Shown: one piece after another, positions 36,701 to 49,713 of the stretch
Layout of the letters: every line of letters begins with the position of its first letter
Numbering within the stretch: position 1 is the stretch's first letter
Assembly: GCA_027886175.1 (NCBI GenBank)
Contig: JAJNNQ010000139.1
Coordinates: 2,294,001-2,358,000, forward strand
Origin: Phylloscopus collybita
Lineage: Eukaryota > Chordata > Aves > Passeriformes > Phylloscopidae
DNA length: 64,000 nucleotides
Direction of reading: 5' to 3'
Program-made: the position numbers and the translations under genes
The notes under the pieces: model-generated
What the model was told of the DNA's origin: nothing
The model's database searches: none
What the model saw: the letters and a program-made list of their open reading frames with translations, nothing else

Positions 36701-39700
36701 ACAGTGCAGAGTCCCCGTGGCTAGTTCCTTGAAATACCTTTCCTGGCAGCAGCCCAGAGCTGTACTGAGTGCAGCAGGTGTCAGGCAGTCTCCTCTCGCC
36801 GTGTAGGTGCTTCTGTTTTGTGTTTGCAGCGTGCAGAGAAGCCCGCGTGCTTGCTGCTGCTTCCAGCAAGCCAAAACGCTTTTGCAGCCACTTTCCTGCC
36901 TTTTCCACAACAGCATCACTGTCTAGCTGATTTACAGTTGCCTCTGCGTAGAGCAGCTAGAGGAGCAGCTCTGCCGGCTTTCCTGTGCTTCTGCATAGCA
37001 GAGCTGTCAAGAACGAGAAGCTGCGTTTTGCCGAGAAAGCAGCGCTTCGCGGAAGCACAGCCAGCGGCGTCTTCGGTACAGCCGCAGCTTGTGCGGAGAA
37101 GCGAAAGAGAGCCGGGGAAGTACGTGGAAAGCCGAACTCGGTCGCTGCAAGCGGGTGCTGGCGAACAGCTTCTGGTCACCTTGGAGAAACTCTCCCAGCA
37201 CAGTGCAGAGTCCCCGTGGCTAGTTCTTTGAAATACCTTTCCTGGCAGCAGCCCAGAGCTGTACTGAGTGCAGCAGGTGTCAGGCAGTCTCCTCTCGCCG
37301 TGTAGGTGCTTCTGTTTTGTGTTTGCAGCGTGCAGAGAAGCCCGCGTGCTTGCTGCTGCTTCCAGCAAGCCAAAACGCTTTTGCAGCCACTTTCCTGCCT
37401 TTTCCACAACAGCATCACTGTCTAGCTAATTTACAGTTGCCTCTGCGTAGAGCAGCTAGAGGAGCAGCTCTGCCGGCTTTCCTATGCTTCTGCATAGCAG
37501 AGCTGTCAAGAACGAGAAGCTGCGTTTTGCCGAGAAAGCAGCGCTTCGCGGAAGCACAGCCAGCGGCGTCTTCGGTACAGCCGCAGCTTGTGCGGAGAAG
37601 CGAAAGAGAGCCGGGGAAGAACGTGGAAAGCCGAACTCGGTCGCTGCAAGCGGGTGCTGGCGAACAGCTTCTGGTCACCTTGTAGAAACTCTCCCAGCAC
37701 AGTGCAGAGTCCCCGTGGCTAGTTCCTTGAAATACCTTTCCTGGCAGCAGCCCAGAGCTGTACTGAGTGCAGCAGGTGTCAGGCAGTCTCCTCTCGCCGT
37801 GTAGGTGCTTCTGTTTTGTGTTTGCAGCGTGCAGAGAAGCCCGCGTGCTTGCTGCTGCTTCCAGCAAGCCAAAACGCTTTTGCAGCCACTTTCCTGCCTT
37901 TTCCACAACAGCATCACTGTCTAGCTGATTTACAGTTGCCTCTGCGTAGAGCAGCTAGAGGAGCAGCTCTGCCGGCTTTCCTGTGCTTCTGCATAGCAGA
38001 GCTGTCAAGAACGAGAAGCTGCGTTTTGCCGAGAAAGCAGCGCTTCGCGGAAGCACAGCCAGCGGCGTCTTCGGTACAGCCGCAGCTTGTGCGGAGAAGC
38101 GAAAGAGAGCCGGGGAAGAACGTGGAAAGCCGAACTCGGTCGCTGCAAGCGGGTGCTGGCGAACAGCTTCTGGTCACCTTGTAGAAACTGTCCCAGCACA
38201 GTGCAGAGTCCCCGTGGCTAGTTCCTTGAAATACCTTTCCTGGCAGCAGCCCAGAGCTGTACTGAGTGCAGCAGGTGTCAGGCAGTCTCCTCTCGCCGTG
38301 TAGGTGCTTCTGTTTTGTGTTTGCAGCGTGCAGAGAAGCCCGCGTGCTTGCTGCTGCTTCCAGCAAGCCAAAACGCTTTTGCAGCCACTTTCCTGCCTTT
38401 TCCACAACAGGATCACTGTCTAGCTGATTTACAGTTGCCTCTGCGTAGAGCAGCTAGAGGAGCAGCTCTGCCGGCTTTCCTGTGCTTCTGCATAGCAGAG
38501 CTGTCAAGAACGAGAAGCTGCGTTTTGCCGAGAAAGCAGCGCTTCGCGGAAGCACAGCCAGCGGCGTCTTCGGTACAGCCGCAGCTTGTGCGGAGAAGCG
38601 AAAGAGAGCCGGGGAAGAACGTGGAAAGCCGAACTCGGTCGCTGCAAGCGGGTGCTGGCGAACAGCTTCTGGTCACCTTGTAGAAACTCTCCCAGCACAG
38701 TGCAGAGTCCCCGTGGCTAGTTCCTTGAAATACCTTTCCTGGCAGCAGCCCAGAGCTGTACTGAGTGCAGCAGGTGTCAGGCAGTCTCCTCTCGCCGTGT
38801 AGGTGCTTCTGTTTTGTGTTTGCAGCGTGCAGAGAAGCCCGCGTGCTTGCTGCTGCTTCCAGCAAGCCAAAACGCTTTTGCAGCCACTTTCCTGCCTTTT
38901 CCACAACAGCATCACTGTCTAGCTGATTTACAGTTGCCTCTGCGTAGAGCAGCTAGAGGAGCAGCTCTGCCGGCTTTCCTGTGCTTCTGCATAGCAGAGC
39001 TGTCAAGAACGAGAAGCTGCGTTTTGCCGAGAAAGCAGCGCTTCGCGGAAGCACAGCCAGCGGCGTCTTCGGTACAGCCGCAGCTTGTGCGGAGAAGCGA
39101 AAGAGAGCCGGGGAAGGACGTGGAAAGCCGAACTCGGTCGCTGCAAGCGGGTGCTGGCGAACAGCTTCTGGTCACCTTGTAGAAACTGTCCCAGCACAGT
39201 GCAGAGTCCCCGTGGCTAGTTCCTTGAAATACCTTTCCTGGCAGCAGCCCAGAGCTGTACTGAGTGCAGCAGGTGTCAGGCAGTCTCCTCTCGCCGTGTA
39301 GGTGTTTCTGTTTTGTGTTTGCAGCGTGCAGAGAAGCCCGCGTGCTTGCTGCTGCTTCCAGCAAGCCAAAACGCTTTTGCAGCCACTTTCCTGCCTTTTC
39401 CACAACAGCATCACTGTCTAGCTGATTTACAGTTGCCCCTGCGTAGAGCAGCTAGAGGAGCAGCTCTGCCGGCTTTCCTGTGCTTCTGCATAGCAGAGCT
39501 GTCAAGAACGAGAAGCTGCGTTTTGCCGAGAAAGCAGCGCTTCGCGGAAGCACAGCCAGCGGCGTCTTCGGTACAGCCGCAGCTTGTGCGGAGAAGCGAA
39601 AGAGAGCCGGGGAAGAACGTGGAAAGCCGAACTCGGTCGCTGCAAGCGGGTGCTGGCGAACAGCTTCTGGTCACCTTGTAGAAACTGTCCCAGCACAGTG

Positions 39701-42700
39701 CAGAGTCCCCGTGGCTAGTTCCTTGAAATACCTTTCCTGGCAGCAGCCCAGAGCTGTACTGAGTGCAGCAGGTGTCAGGCAGTCTCCTCTCGCCGTGTAG
39801 GTGCTTCTGTTTTGTGTTTGCAGCGTGCAGAGAAGCCCGCGTGCTTGCTGCTGCTTCCAGCAAGCCAAAACGCTTTTGCAGCCACTTTCCTGCCTTTTCC
39901 ACAACAGCATCACTGTCTAGCTGATTTACAGTTGCCTCTGCGTAGAGCAGCTAGAGGAGCAGCTCTGCCGGCTTTCCTGTGCTTCTGCATAGCAGAGCTG
40001 TCAAGAACGAGAAGCTGCGTTTTGCCGAGAAAGCAGCGCTTCGCGGAAGCACAGCCAGCGGCGTCTTCGGTACAGCCGCAGCTTGTGCGGAGAAGCGAAA
40101 GAGAGCCGGGGAAGAACGTGGAAAGCCGAACTCGGTCGCTGCAAGCGGGTGCTGGCGAACAGCTTCTGGTCACCTTGTAGAAACTGTCCCAGCACAGTGC
40201 AGAGTCCCCGTGGCTAGTTCCTTGAAATACCTTTCCTGGCAGCAGCCCAGAGCTGTACTGAGTGCAGCAGGTGTCAGGCAGTCTCCTCTCGCCGTGTAGG
40301 TGCTTCTGTTTTGTGTTTGCAGCGTGCAGAGAAGCCCGCGTGCTTGCTGCTGCTTCCAGCAAGCCAAAACGCTTTTGCAGCCACTTTCCTGCCTTTTCCA
40401 CAACAGGATCACTGTCTAGCTGATTTACAGTTGCCTCTGCGTAGAGCAGCTAGAGGAGCAGCTCTGCCGGCTTTCCTGTGCTTCTGCATAGCAGAGCTGT
40501 CAAGAACGAGAAGCTGCGTTTTGCCGAGAAAGCAGCGCTTCGCGGAAGCACAGCCAGCGGCGTCTTCGGTACAGCCGCAGCTTGTGCGGAGAAGCGAAAG
40601 AGAGCCGGGGAAGAACGTGGAAAGCCGAACTCGGTCGCTGCAAGCGGGTGCTGGCGAACAGCTTCTGGTCACCTTGTAGAAACTCTCCCAGCACAGTGCA
40701 GAGTCCCCGTGGCTAGTTCCTTGAAATACCTTTCCTGGCAGCAGCCCAGAGCTGTACTGAGTGCAGCAGGTGTCAGGCAGTCTCCTCTCGCCGTGTAGGT
40801 GCTTCTGTTTTGTGTTTGCAGCGTGCAGAGAAGCCCGCGTGCTTGCTGCTGCTTCCAGCAAGCCAAAACGCTTTTGCAGCCACTTTCCTGCCTTTTCCAC
40901 AACAGGATCACTGTCTAGCTGATTTACAGTTGCCTCTGCGTAGAGCAGCTAGAGGAGCAGCTCTGCCGGCTTTCCTGTGCTTCTGCATAGCAGAGCTGTC
41001 AAGAACGAGAAGCTGCGTTTTGCCGAGAAAGCAGCGCTTCGCGGAAGCACAGCCAGCGGCGTCTTCGGTACAGCCGCAGCTTGTGCGGAGAAGCGAAAGA
41101 GAGCCGGGGAAGAACGTGGAAAGCCGAACTCGGTCGCTGCAAGCGGGTGCTGGCGAACAGCTTCTGGTCACCTTGTAGAAACTGTCCCAGCACAGTGCAG
41201 AGTCCCCGTGGCTAGTTCCTTGAAATACCTTTCCTGGCAGCAGCCCAGAGCTGTACTGAGTGCAGCAGGTGTCAGGCCGTCTCCTCTCGCCGTGTAGGTG
41301 CTTCTGTTTTGTGTTTGCAGCGTGCAGAGAAGCCCGCGTGCTTGCTGCTGCTTCCAGCAAGCCAAAACGCTTTTGCAGCCACTTTCCTGCCTTTTCCACA
41401 ACAGCATCACTGTCTAGCTGATTTACAGTTGCCTCTGCGTAGAGCAGCTAGAGGAGCAGCTCTGCCGGCTTTCCTGTGCTTCTGCATAGCAGAGCTGTCA
41501 AGAACAAGAAGCTGCGTTTTGCCGAGAAAGCAGCGCTTCGCGGAAGCACAGCCAGCGGCGTCTTCGGTACAGCCGCAGCTTGTGCGGAGAAGCGAAAGAG
41601 AGCCGGGGAAGAACGTGGAAAGCCGAACTCGGTCGCTGCAAGCGGGTGCTGGCGAACAGCTTCTGGTCACCTTGTAGAAACTGTCCCAGCACAGTGCAGA
41701 GTCCCCGTGGCTAGTTCCTTGAAATACCTTTCCTGGCAGCAGCCCAGAGCTGTACTGAGTGCAGCAGGTGTCAGGCAGTCTCCTCTCGCCGTGTAGGTGC
41801 TTCTGTTTTGTGTTTGCAGCGTGCAGAGAAGCCCGCGTGCTTGCTGCTGCTTCCAGCAAGCCAAAACGCTTTTGCAGCCACTTTCCTGCCTTTTCCACAA
41901 CAGCATCACTGTCTAGCTGATTTACAGTTGCCTCTGCGTAGAGCAGCTAGAGGAGCAGCTCTGCCGGCTTTCCTGTGCTTCTGCATAGCAGAGCTGTCAA
42001 GAACGAGAAGCTGCGTTTTGCCGAGAAAGCAGCGCTTCGCGGAAGCACAGCCAGCGGCGTCTTCGGTACAGCCGCAGCTTGTGCGGAGAAGCGAAAGAGA
42101 GCCGGGGAAGAACGTGGAAAGCCGAACTCGGTCGCTGCAAGCGGGTGCTGGCGAACAGCTTCTGGTCACCTTGTAGAAACTCTCCCAGCACAGTGCAGAG
42201 TCCCCGTGGCTAGTTCCTTGAAATACCTTTCCTGGCAGCAGCCCAGAGCTGTACTGAGTGCAGCAGGTGTCAGGCAGTCTCCTCTCGCCGTGTAGGTGCT
42301 TCTGTTTTGTGTTTGCAGCGTGCAGAGAAGCCCGCGTGCTTGCTGCTGCTTCCAGCAAGCCAAAACGCTTTTGCAGCCACTTTCCTGCCTTTTCCACAAC
42401 AGCATCACTGTCTAGCTGATTTACAGTTGCCTCTGCGTAGAGCAGCTAGAGGAGCAGCTCTGCCGGCTTTCCTGTGCTTCTGCATAGCAGAGCTGTCAAG
42501 AACAAGAAGCTGCGTTTTGCCGAGAAAGCAGCGCTTCGCGGAAGCACAGCCAGCGGCGTCTTCGGTACAGCCGCAGCTTGTGCGGAGAAGCGAAAGAGAG
42601 CCGGGGAAGAACGTGGAAAGCCGAACTCGGTCGCTGCAAGCGGGTGCTGGCGAACAGCTTCTGGTCACCTTGTAGAAACTGTCCCAGCACAGTGCAGAGT

Positions 42701-45700
42701 CCCCGTGGCTAGTTCCTTGAAATACCTTTCCTGGCAGCAGCCCAGAGCTGTACTGAGTGCAGCAGGTGTCAGGCAGTCTCCTCTCGCCGTGTAGGTGCTT
42801 CTGTTTTGTGTTTGCAGCGTGCAGAGAAGCCCGCGTGCTTGCTGCTGCTTCCAGCAAGCCAAAACGCTTTTGCAGCCACTTTCCTGCCTTTTCCACAACA
42901 GCATCACTGTCTAGCTGATTTACAGTTGCCTCTGCGTAGAGCAGCTAGAGGAGCAGCTCTGCCGGCTTTCCTGTGCTTCTGCATAGCAGAGCTGTCAAGA
43001 ACGAGAAGCTGCGTTTTGCCGAGAAAGCAGCGCTTCGCGGAAGCACAGCCAGCGGCGTCTTCGGTACAGCCGCAGCTTGTGCGGAGAAGCGAAAGAGAGC
43101 CGGGGAAGAACGTGGAAAGCCGAACTCGGTCGCTGCAAGCGGGTGCTGGCGAACAGCTTCTGGTCACCTTGTAGAAACTGTCCCAGCACAGTGCAGAGTC
43201 CCCGTGGCTAGTTCCTTGAAATACCTTTCCTGGCAGCAGCCCAGAGCTGTACTGAGTGCAGCAGGTGTCAGGCCGTCTCCTCTCGCCGTGTAGGTGCTTC
43301 TGTTTTGTGTTTGCAGCGTGCAGAGAAGCCCGCGTGCTTGCTGCTTCTTCCAGCAAGCCAAAACGCTTTTGCAGCCACTTTCCTGCCTTTTCCACAACAG
43401 CATCACTGTCTAGCTGATTTACAGTTGCCTCTGCGTAGAGCAGCTAGAGGAGCAGCTCTGCCGGCTTTCCTGTGCTTCTGCATAGCAGAGCTGTCAAGAA
43501 CGAGAAGCTGCGTTTTGCCGAGAAAGCAGCGCTTCGCGGAAGCACAGCCAGCGGCGTCTTCGGTACAGCCGCAGCTTGTGCGGAGAAGCGAAAGAGAGCC
43601 GGGGAAGAACGTGGAAAGCCGAACTCGGTCGCTGCAAGCGGGTGCTGGCGAACAGCTTCTGGTCACCTTGTAGAAACTGTCCCAGCACAGTGCAGAGTCC
43701 CCGTGGCTAGTTCCTTGAAATACCTTTCCTGGCAGCAGCCCAGAGCTGTACTGAGTGCAGGAGGTGTCAGGCAGTCTCCTCTCGCCGTGTAGGTGCTTCT
43801 GTTTTGTGTTTGCAGCGTGCAGAGAAGCCCGCGTGCTTGCTGCTGCTTCCAGCAAGCCAAAACGCTTTTGCAGCCACTTTCCTGCCTTTTCCACAACAGC
43901 ATCACTGTCTAGCTGATTTACAGTTGCCTCTGCGTAGAGCAGCTAGAGGAGCAGCTCTGCCGGCTTTCCTGTGCTTCTGCATAGCAGAGCTGTCAAGAAC
44001 GAGAAGCTGCGTTTTGCCGAGAAAGCAGCGCTTCGCGGAAGCACAGCCAGCGGTGTCTTCGGTACAGCCGCAGCTTGTGCGGAGAAGCGAAAGAGAGCCG
44101 GGGAAGAACGTGGAAAGCCGAACTCGGTCGCTGCAAGCGGGTGCTGGCGAACAGCTTCTGGTCACCTTGTAGAAACTGTCCCAGCACAGTGCAGAGTCCC
44201 CGTGGCTAGTTCCTTGAAATACCTTTCCTGGCAGCAGCCCAGAGCTGTACTGAGTGCAGCAGGTGTCAGGCCGTCTCCTCTCGCCGTGTAGGTGCTTCTG
44301 TTTTGTGTTTGCAGCGTGCAGAGAAGCCCGCGTGCTTGCTGCTGCTTCCAGCAAGCCAAAACGCTTTTGCAGCCACTTTCCTGCCTTTTCCACAACAGCA
44401 TCACTGTCTAGCTGATTTACAGTTGCCCCTGCGTAGAGCAGCTAGAGGAGCAGCTCTGCCGGCTTTCCTGTGCTTCTGCATAGCAGAGCTGTCAAGAACG
44501 AGAAGCTGCGTTTTGCCGAGAAAGCAGCGCTTCGCGGAAGCACAGCCAGCGGCGTCTTCGGTACAGCCGCAGCTTGTGCGGAGAAGCGAAAGAGAGCCGG
44601 GGAAGAACGTGGAAAGCCGAACTCGGTCGCTGCAAGCGGGTGCTGGCGAACAGCTTCTGGTCACCTTGTAGAAACTCTCCCAGCACAGTGCAGAGTCCCC
44701 GTGGCTAGTTCCTTGAAATACCTTTCCTGGCAGCAGCCCAGAGCTGTACTGAGTGCAGCAGGTGTCAGGCAGTCTCCTCTCGCCGTGTAGGTGCTTCTGT
44801 TTTGTGTTTGCAGCGTGCAGAGAAGCCCGCGTGCTTGCTGCTGCTTCCAGCAAGCCAAAACGCTTTTGCAGCCACTTTCCTGCCTTTTCCACAACAGCAT
44901 CACTGTCTAGCTGATTTACAGTTGCCTCTGCGTAGAGCAGCTAGAGGAGCAGCTCTGCCGGCTTTCCTGTGCTTCTGCATAGCAGAGCTGTCAAGAAAGA
45001 GAAGCTGCGTTTTGCCGAGAAAGCAGCGCTTCGCGGAAGCACAGCCAGCGGCGTCTTCGGTACAGCCGCAGCTTGTGCGGAGAAGCGAAAGAGAGCCGGG
45101 GAAGAACGTGGAAAGCCGAACTCGGTCGCTGCAAGCGGGTGCTGGCGAACAGCTTCTGGTCACCTTGTAGAAACTGTCCCAGCACAGTGCAGAGTCCCCG
45201 TGGCTAGTTCCTTGAAATACCTTTCCTGGCAGCAGCCCAGAGCTGTACTGAGTGCAGCAGGTGTCAGGCCGTCTCCTCTCGCCGTGTAGGTGCTTCTGTT
45301 TTGTGTTTGCAGCGTGCAGAGAAGCCCGCGTGCTTGCTGCTTCTTCCAGCAAGCCAAAACGCTTTTGCAGCCACTTTCCTGCCTTTTCCACAACAGCATC
45401 ACTGTCTAGCTGATTTACAGTTGCCTCTGCGTAGAGCAGCTAGAGGACCAGCTCTGCCGGCTTTCCTGTGCTTCTGCATAGCAGAGCTGTCAAGAACGAG
45501 AAGCTGCGTTTTGCCGAGAAAGCAGCGCTTCGCGGAAGCACAGCCAGCGGCGTCTTCGGTCCAGCCGCAGCTTGTGCGGAGAAGCGAAAGAGAGCCGGGG
45601 AAGAACGTGGAAAGCCGAACTCGGTCGCTGCAAGCGGGTGCTGGCGAACAGCTTCTGGTCACCTTGTAGAAACTGTCCCAGCACAGTGCAGAGTCCCCGT

Positions 45701-45717
45701 GGCTAGTTCCCTGAAAT
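36691..45717 (+). repeat. Satellite B array, plus-orientation arm (499-bp monomers)
   Basis: Eighteen complete 499-bp units and a 45-bp remnant follow one another, and unit starts (CTCTCCCAGCAC or CTGTCCCAGCAC) fall exactly at 36,691 + 499n up to 45,673. No net insertion or deletion occurs in 9 kb. Units differ by a handful of substitutions each. The monomer is GC-rich with many CpG sites (for example GCGCTTCGCGGAAGC and GCCGAACTCGGTCGC). The first two units and the last one carry more private variants than interior units. The family is not recognised. Confidence 0.97.
37190..37688 (+). repeat. Representative satellite B monomer (499 bp)
   Basis: One unit from CTCTCCCAGCAC to the next. It contains several short dyads: GCTTGCTG/CAGCAAGC with a 7-base loop (37,348-37,370), TCTGC-ATA-GCAGA (37,489-37,501), GCTTC-GCG-GAAGC (37,543-37,555) and CCGCA-GCTTG-TGCGG (37,581-37,595). 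It shares no visible homology with satellite A beyond the short TCTCCCAG motif. One frame is open for 163 codons on the strand opposite to this unit's orientation but opens with GTG. Confidence 0.9.
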
Positions 45718-45723
45718 AACTCT
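45717..45723. other. Inversion junction inside satellite B
   Basis: Plus-orientation sequence GTGGCTAGTTCCCTGAAATA is followed by a few bases (ACTC) and then TCTTGACAGCTCTGCTATGC, which is the same monomer in the opposite orientation. The two arms meet at different monomer phases: the equivalent of the left arm's end lies at about 45,999 in the right arm, so a foldback would leave a loop of about 280 bases. No mobile element is present at the junction. Confidence 0.92.
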
Positions 45724-48700
45724 CTTGACAGCTCTGCTATGCAGAAGCACAGGAAAGCCGGCAGAGCTGCTCCTCTAGCTGCTCTACGCAGAGGCAACTG
45801 TAAATCAGCTAGACAGTGATCCTGTTGTGGAAAAGGCAGGAAAGTGGCTGCAAAAGCGTTTTGGCTTGCTGGAAGCAGCGGCAAGCACGCGGGCTTCTCT
45901 GCGCGCTGCAAACACAAAACAGAAGCACCTACACGGCGAGAGGAGACTGCCTGACACCTGCTGCACTCAGTACAGCTCTGGACTGCTGCCAGGAAAGGTA
46001 TTTCAAGGAACTAGCCACGGGGACTCTGCACTGTGCTGGGAGAGTTTCTACAAGGTGACCAGAGCTGTTCGCCAGCACCCGCTTGCAGCGACCGAGTTCG
46101 GCTTTCCACGTTCTTCCCCGGCTCTCTTTCGCTTCTCCGCACAAGCTGCGGCTGTATCGAAGACGCCGCTGGCTGTGCTTCCGCGAAGCGCTGCTTTCTC
46201 GGCAAAACGCAGCTTCTCGTTCTTGACAGCTCTGCTATGCAGAAGCACAGGAAAGCCGGCAGAGCTGCTCCTCTAGCTGCTCTACGCAGGGGCAACTGTA
46301 AATCAGCTAGACAGTGATGCTGTTGTGGAAAAGGCAGAGAAGTGGCTGCAAAAGCGTTTTGGCTTGCTGGAAGCAGCAGCAAGCACGCGGGCTTCTCTGC
46401 ACGCTGCAAACACAAAACAGAAGCACCTACACGGCGAGAGGAGACTGCCTGACACCTGCTGCACTCAGTACAGCTCTGGGCTGCTGCCAGGAAAGGTATT
46501 TCAAGGAACTAGCCACGGGGACTCTGCACTGTGCTGGGACAGTTTCTACAAGGTGACCAGAAGCTGTTCGCCAGCACCCGCTTGCAGCGACCGAGTTCGG
46601 CTTTCCACGTTCTTCCCCGGCTCTCTTTCGCTTCTCCGCACAAGCTGCGGCTGTACCGAAGACGCCGCTGGCTGTGCTTCCGCGAAGCGCTGCTTTCTCG
46701 GCAAAACGCAGCTTCTTGTTCTTGACAGCTCTGCTATGCAGAAGCACAGGAAAGCCGGCAGAGCTGCTCCTCTAGCTGCTCTACGCAGAGGCAACTGTAA
46801 ATCAGCTAGACAGTGATGCTGTTGTGGAAAAGGCAGGAAAGTGGCTGCAAAAGCGTTTTGGCTTGCTGGAAGCAGCAGCAAGCACGCGGGCTTCTCTGCG
46901 CGCTGCAAACACAAAACAGAAGCACCTACACGGCGAGAGGAGACTGCCTGACACCTGCTGCACTCAGTACAGCTCTGGGCTGCTGCCAGGAAAGGTATTT
47001 CAAGGAACTAGCCACGGGGACTCTGCACTGTGCTGGGAGAGTTTCTACAAGGTGACCAGAAGCTGTTCGCCAGCACCCGCTTGCAGCGACCGAGTTCGGC
47101 TTTCCACGTTCTTCCCCGGCTCTCTTTCGCTTCTCCGCACAAGCTGCGGCTGTACCGAAGACGCCGCTGGCTGTGCTTCCGCGAAGCGCTGCTTTCTCGG
47201 CAAAACGCAGCTTCTCGTTCTTGACAGCTCTGCTATGCAGAAGCACAGGAAAGCCGGCAGAGCTGCTCCTCTAGCTGCTCTACGCAGGGGCAACTGTAAA
47301 TCAGCTAGACAGTGATGCTGTTGTGGAAAAGGCAGGAAAGTGGCTGCAAAAGCGTTTTGGCTTGCTGGAAGCAGCAGCAAGCACGCGGGCTTCTCTGCAC
47401 GCTGCAAACACAAAACAGAAGCACCCACACGGCGAGAGGAGACTGCCTGACACCTGCTGCACTCAGTACAGCTCTGGGCTGCTGCCAGGAAAGGTATTTC
47501 AAGGAACTAGCCACGGGGACTCTGCACTGTGCTGGGACAGTTTCTACAAGGTGACCAGAAGCTGTTCGCCAGCACCCGCTTGCAGCGACCGAGTTCGGCT
47601 TTCCACGTTCTTCCCCGGCTCTCTTTCGCTTCTCCGCACAAGCTGCGGCTGTACCGAAGACGCCGCTGGCTGTGCTTCCGCGAAGCGCTGCTTTCTCGGC
47701 AAAACGCAGCTTCTCGTTCTTGACAGCTCTGCTATGCAGAAGCACAGGAAAGCCGGCAGAGCTGCTCCTCTAGCTGCTCTACGCAGGGGCAACTGTAAAT
47801 CAGCTAGACAGTGATCCTGTTGTGGAAAAGGCAGGAAAGTGGCTGCAAAAGCGTTTTGGCTTGCTGGAAGCAGCAGCAAGCACGCGGGCTTCTCTGCACG
47901 CTGCAAACACAAAACAGAAGCACCCACACGGCGAGAGGAGACTGCCTGACACCTGCTGCACTCAGTACAGCTCTGGGCTGCTGCCAGGAAAGGTATTTCA
48001 AGGAACTAGCCACGGGGACTCTGCACTGTGCTGGGACAGTTTCTACAAGGTGACCAGAAACTGTTCGCCAGCACCCGCTTGCAGCGACCGAGTTCGGCTT
48101 TCCACGTTCTTCCCCGGCTCTCTTTCGCTTCTCCGCACAAGCTGCGGCTGTACCGAAGACGCCGCTGGCTGTGCTTCCGCGAAGCGCTGCTTTCTCGGCA
48201 AAACGCAGCTTCTCGTTCTTGACAGCTCTGCTATGCAGAAGCACAGGAAAGCCGGCAGAGCTGCTCCTCTAGCTGCTCTACGCAGGGGCAACTGTAAATC
48301 AGCTAGACAGTGATCCTGTTGTGGAAAAGGCAGGAAAGTGGCTGCAAAAGCGTTTTGGCTTGCTGGAAGCAGCAGCAAGCACGCGGGCTTCTCTGCACGC
48401 TGCAAACACAAAACAGAAGCACCTACACGGCGAGAAGAGACTGCCTGACACCTGCTGCACTCAGTACAGCTCTGGGCTGCTGCCAGGAAAGGTATTTCAA
48501 GGAACTAGCCACGGGGACTCTGCACTGTGCTGGGACAGTTTCTACAAGGTGACCAGAAGCTGTTCGCCAGCACCCGCTTGCAGCGACCGAGTTCGGCTTT
48601 CCACGTTCTTCCCCGGCTCTCTTTCGCTTCTCCGCACAAGCTGCGGCTGTACCGAAGACGCCGCTGGCTGTGCTTCCGCGAAGCGCTGCTTTCTCGGCAA

Positions 48701-49713
48701 AACGCAGCTTCTTGTTCTTGACAGCTCTGCTATGCAGAAGCACAGGAAAGCCGGCAGAGCTGCTCCTCTAGCTGCTCTACGCAGAGGCAACTGTAAATCA
48801 GCTAGACAGTGATGCTGTTGTGGAAAAGGCAGGAAAGTGGCTGCAAAAGCCTTTTGGCTTGCTGGAAGCAGCAGCAAGCACGCGGGCTTCTCTGCGCGCT
48901 GCAAACACAAAACAGAAGCACCTACACGGCGAGAGGAGACTGCCTGACACCTGCTGCACTCAGTACAGCTCTGGGCTGCTGCCAGGAAAGGTATTTCAAG
49001 GAACTAGCCACGGGGACTCTGCACTGTGCTGGGAGAGTTTCTACAAGGTGACCAGAAGCTGTTCGCCAGCACCCGCTTGCAGCGACCGAGTTCGGCTTTC
49101 CACGTTCTTCCCCGGCTCTCTTTCGCTTCTCCGCACAAGCTGCGGCTGTACCGAAGACGCCGCTGGCTGTGCTTCCGCGAAGCGCTGCTTTCTCGGCAAA
49201 ACGCAGCTTCTCGTTCTTGACAGCTCTGCTATGCAGAAGCACAGGAAAGCCGGCAGAGCTGCTCCTCTAGCTGCTCTACGCAGGGGCAACTGTAAATCAG
49301 CTAGACAGTGATGCTGTTGTGGAAAAGGCAGGAAAGTGGCTGCAAAAGCGTTTTGGCTTGCTGGAAGCAGCAGCAAGCACGCGGGCTTCTCTGCACGCTG
49401 CAAACACAAAACAGAAGCACCCACACGGCGAGAGGAGACTGCCTGACACCTGCTGCACTCAGTACAGCTCTGGGCTGCTGCCAGGAAAGGTATTTCAAGG
49501 AACTAGCCACGGGGACTCTGCACTGTGCTGGGACAGTTTCTACAAGGTGACCAGAAGCTGTTCGCCAGCACCCGCTTGCAGCGACCGAGTTCGGCTTTCC
49601 ACGTTCTTCCCCGGCTCTCTTTCGCTTCTCCGCACAAGCTGCGGCTGTACCGAAGACGCCGCTGGCTGTGCTTCCGCGAAGCGCTGCTTTCTCGGCAAAA
49701 CGCAGCTTCTCGT
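45723..49713 (-). repeat. 3,991-bp higher-order unit, copy 1 (eight monomers)
   Basis: Eight successive satellite B units, one of them 498 bp because an A is missing in GACCAGAGCTGTTCGCC at about 46,063. The same series of eight variant units follows in the next 3,991 bp. Diagnostic variants are GCGGCAAGC and CTGGACTGCTG in unit 1, AAGGCAGAGAAG in unit 2, GAGAAGAGACTG in unit 6 and AAAGCCTTTTGG in unit 7. The copy begins at the inversion junction. Confidence 0.9.

Noticed and set aside
36661..36720. Transposon insertion at the satellite A/B junction
   Set aside because: No terminal inverted repeats, target duplication or poly-A tail; satellite B starts directly at the shared TCTCCCAG motif.
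37571..37590. CENP-B box-like match (CTTCGGTACAGCCGCAG) in satellite B
   Set aside because: It keeps TTCG and the central A, but the required CGGG reads CGCA, so it fails the core consensus. No better match was noticed in either satellite.
45700..45730. Perfect foldback palindrome at the inversion, as made by a library or polymerase artefact
   Set aside because: The arms meet at different monomer phases and the nearest units differ in variants and length, which a simple foldback would not give. An assembly error is still possible and is covered in the findings.
46325..46816. 163-codon open frame repeated in every satellite B unit as a gene family
   Set aside because: It opens with GTG, and the first ATG lies near its end. 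The period of 499 is not a multiple of three, many copies lie on opposite strands, and frames on both strands are equally open. No domain or signal is recognised.
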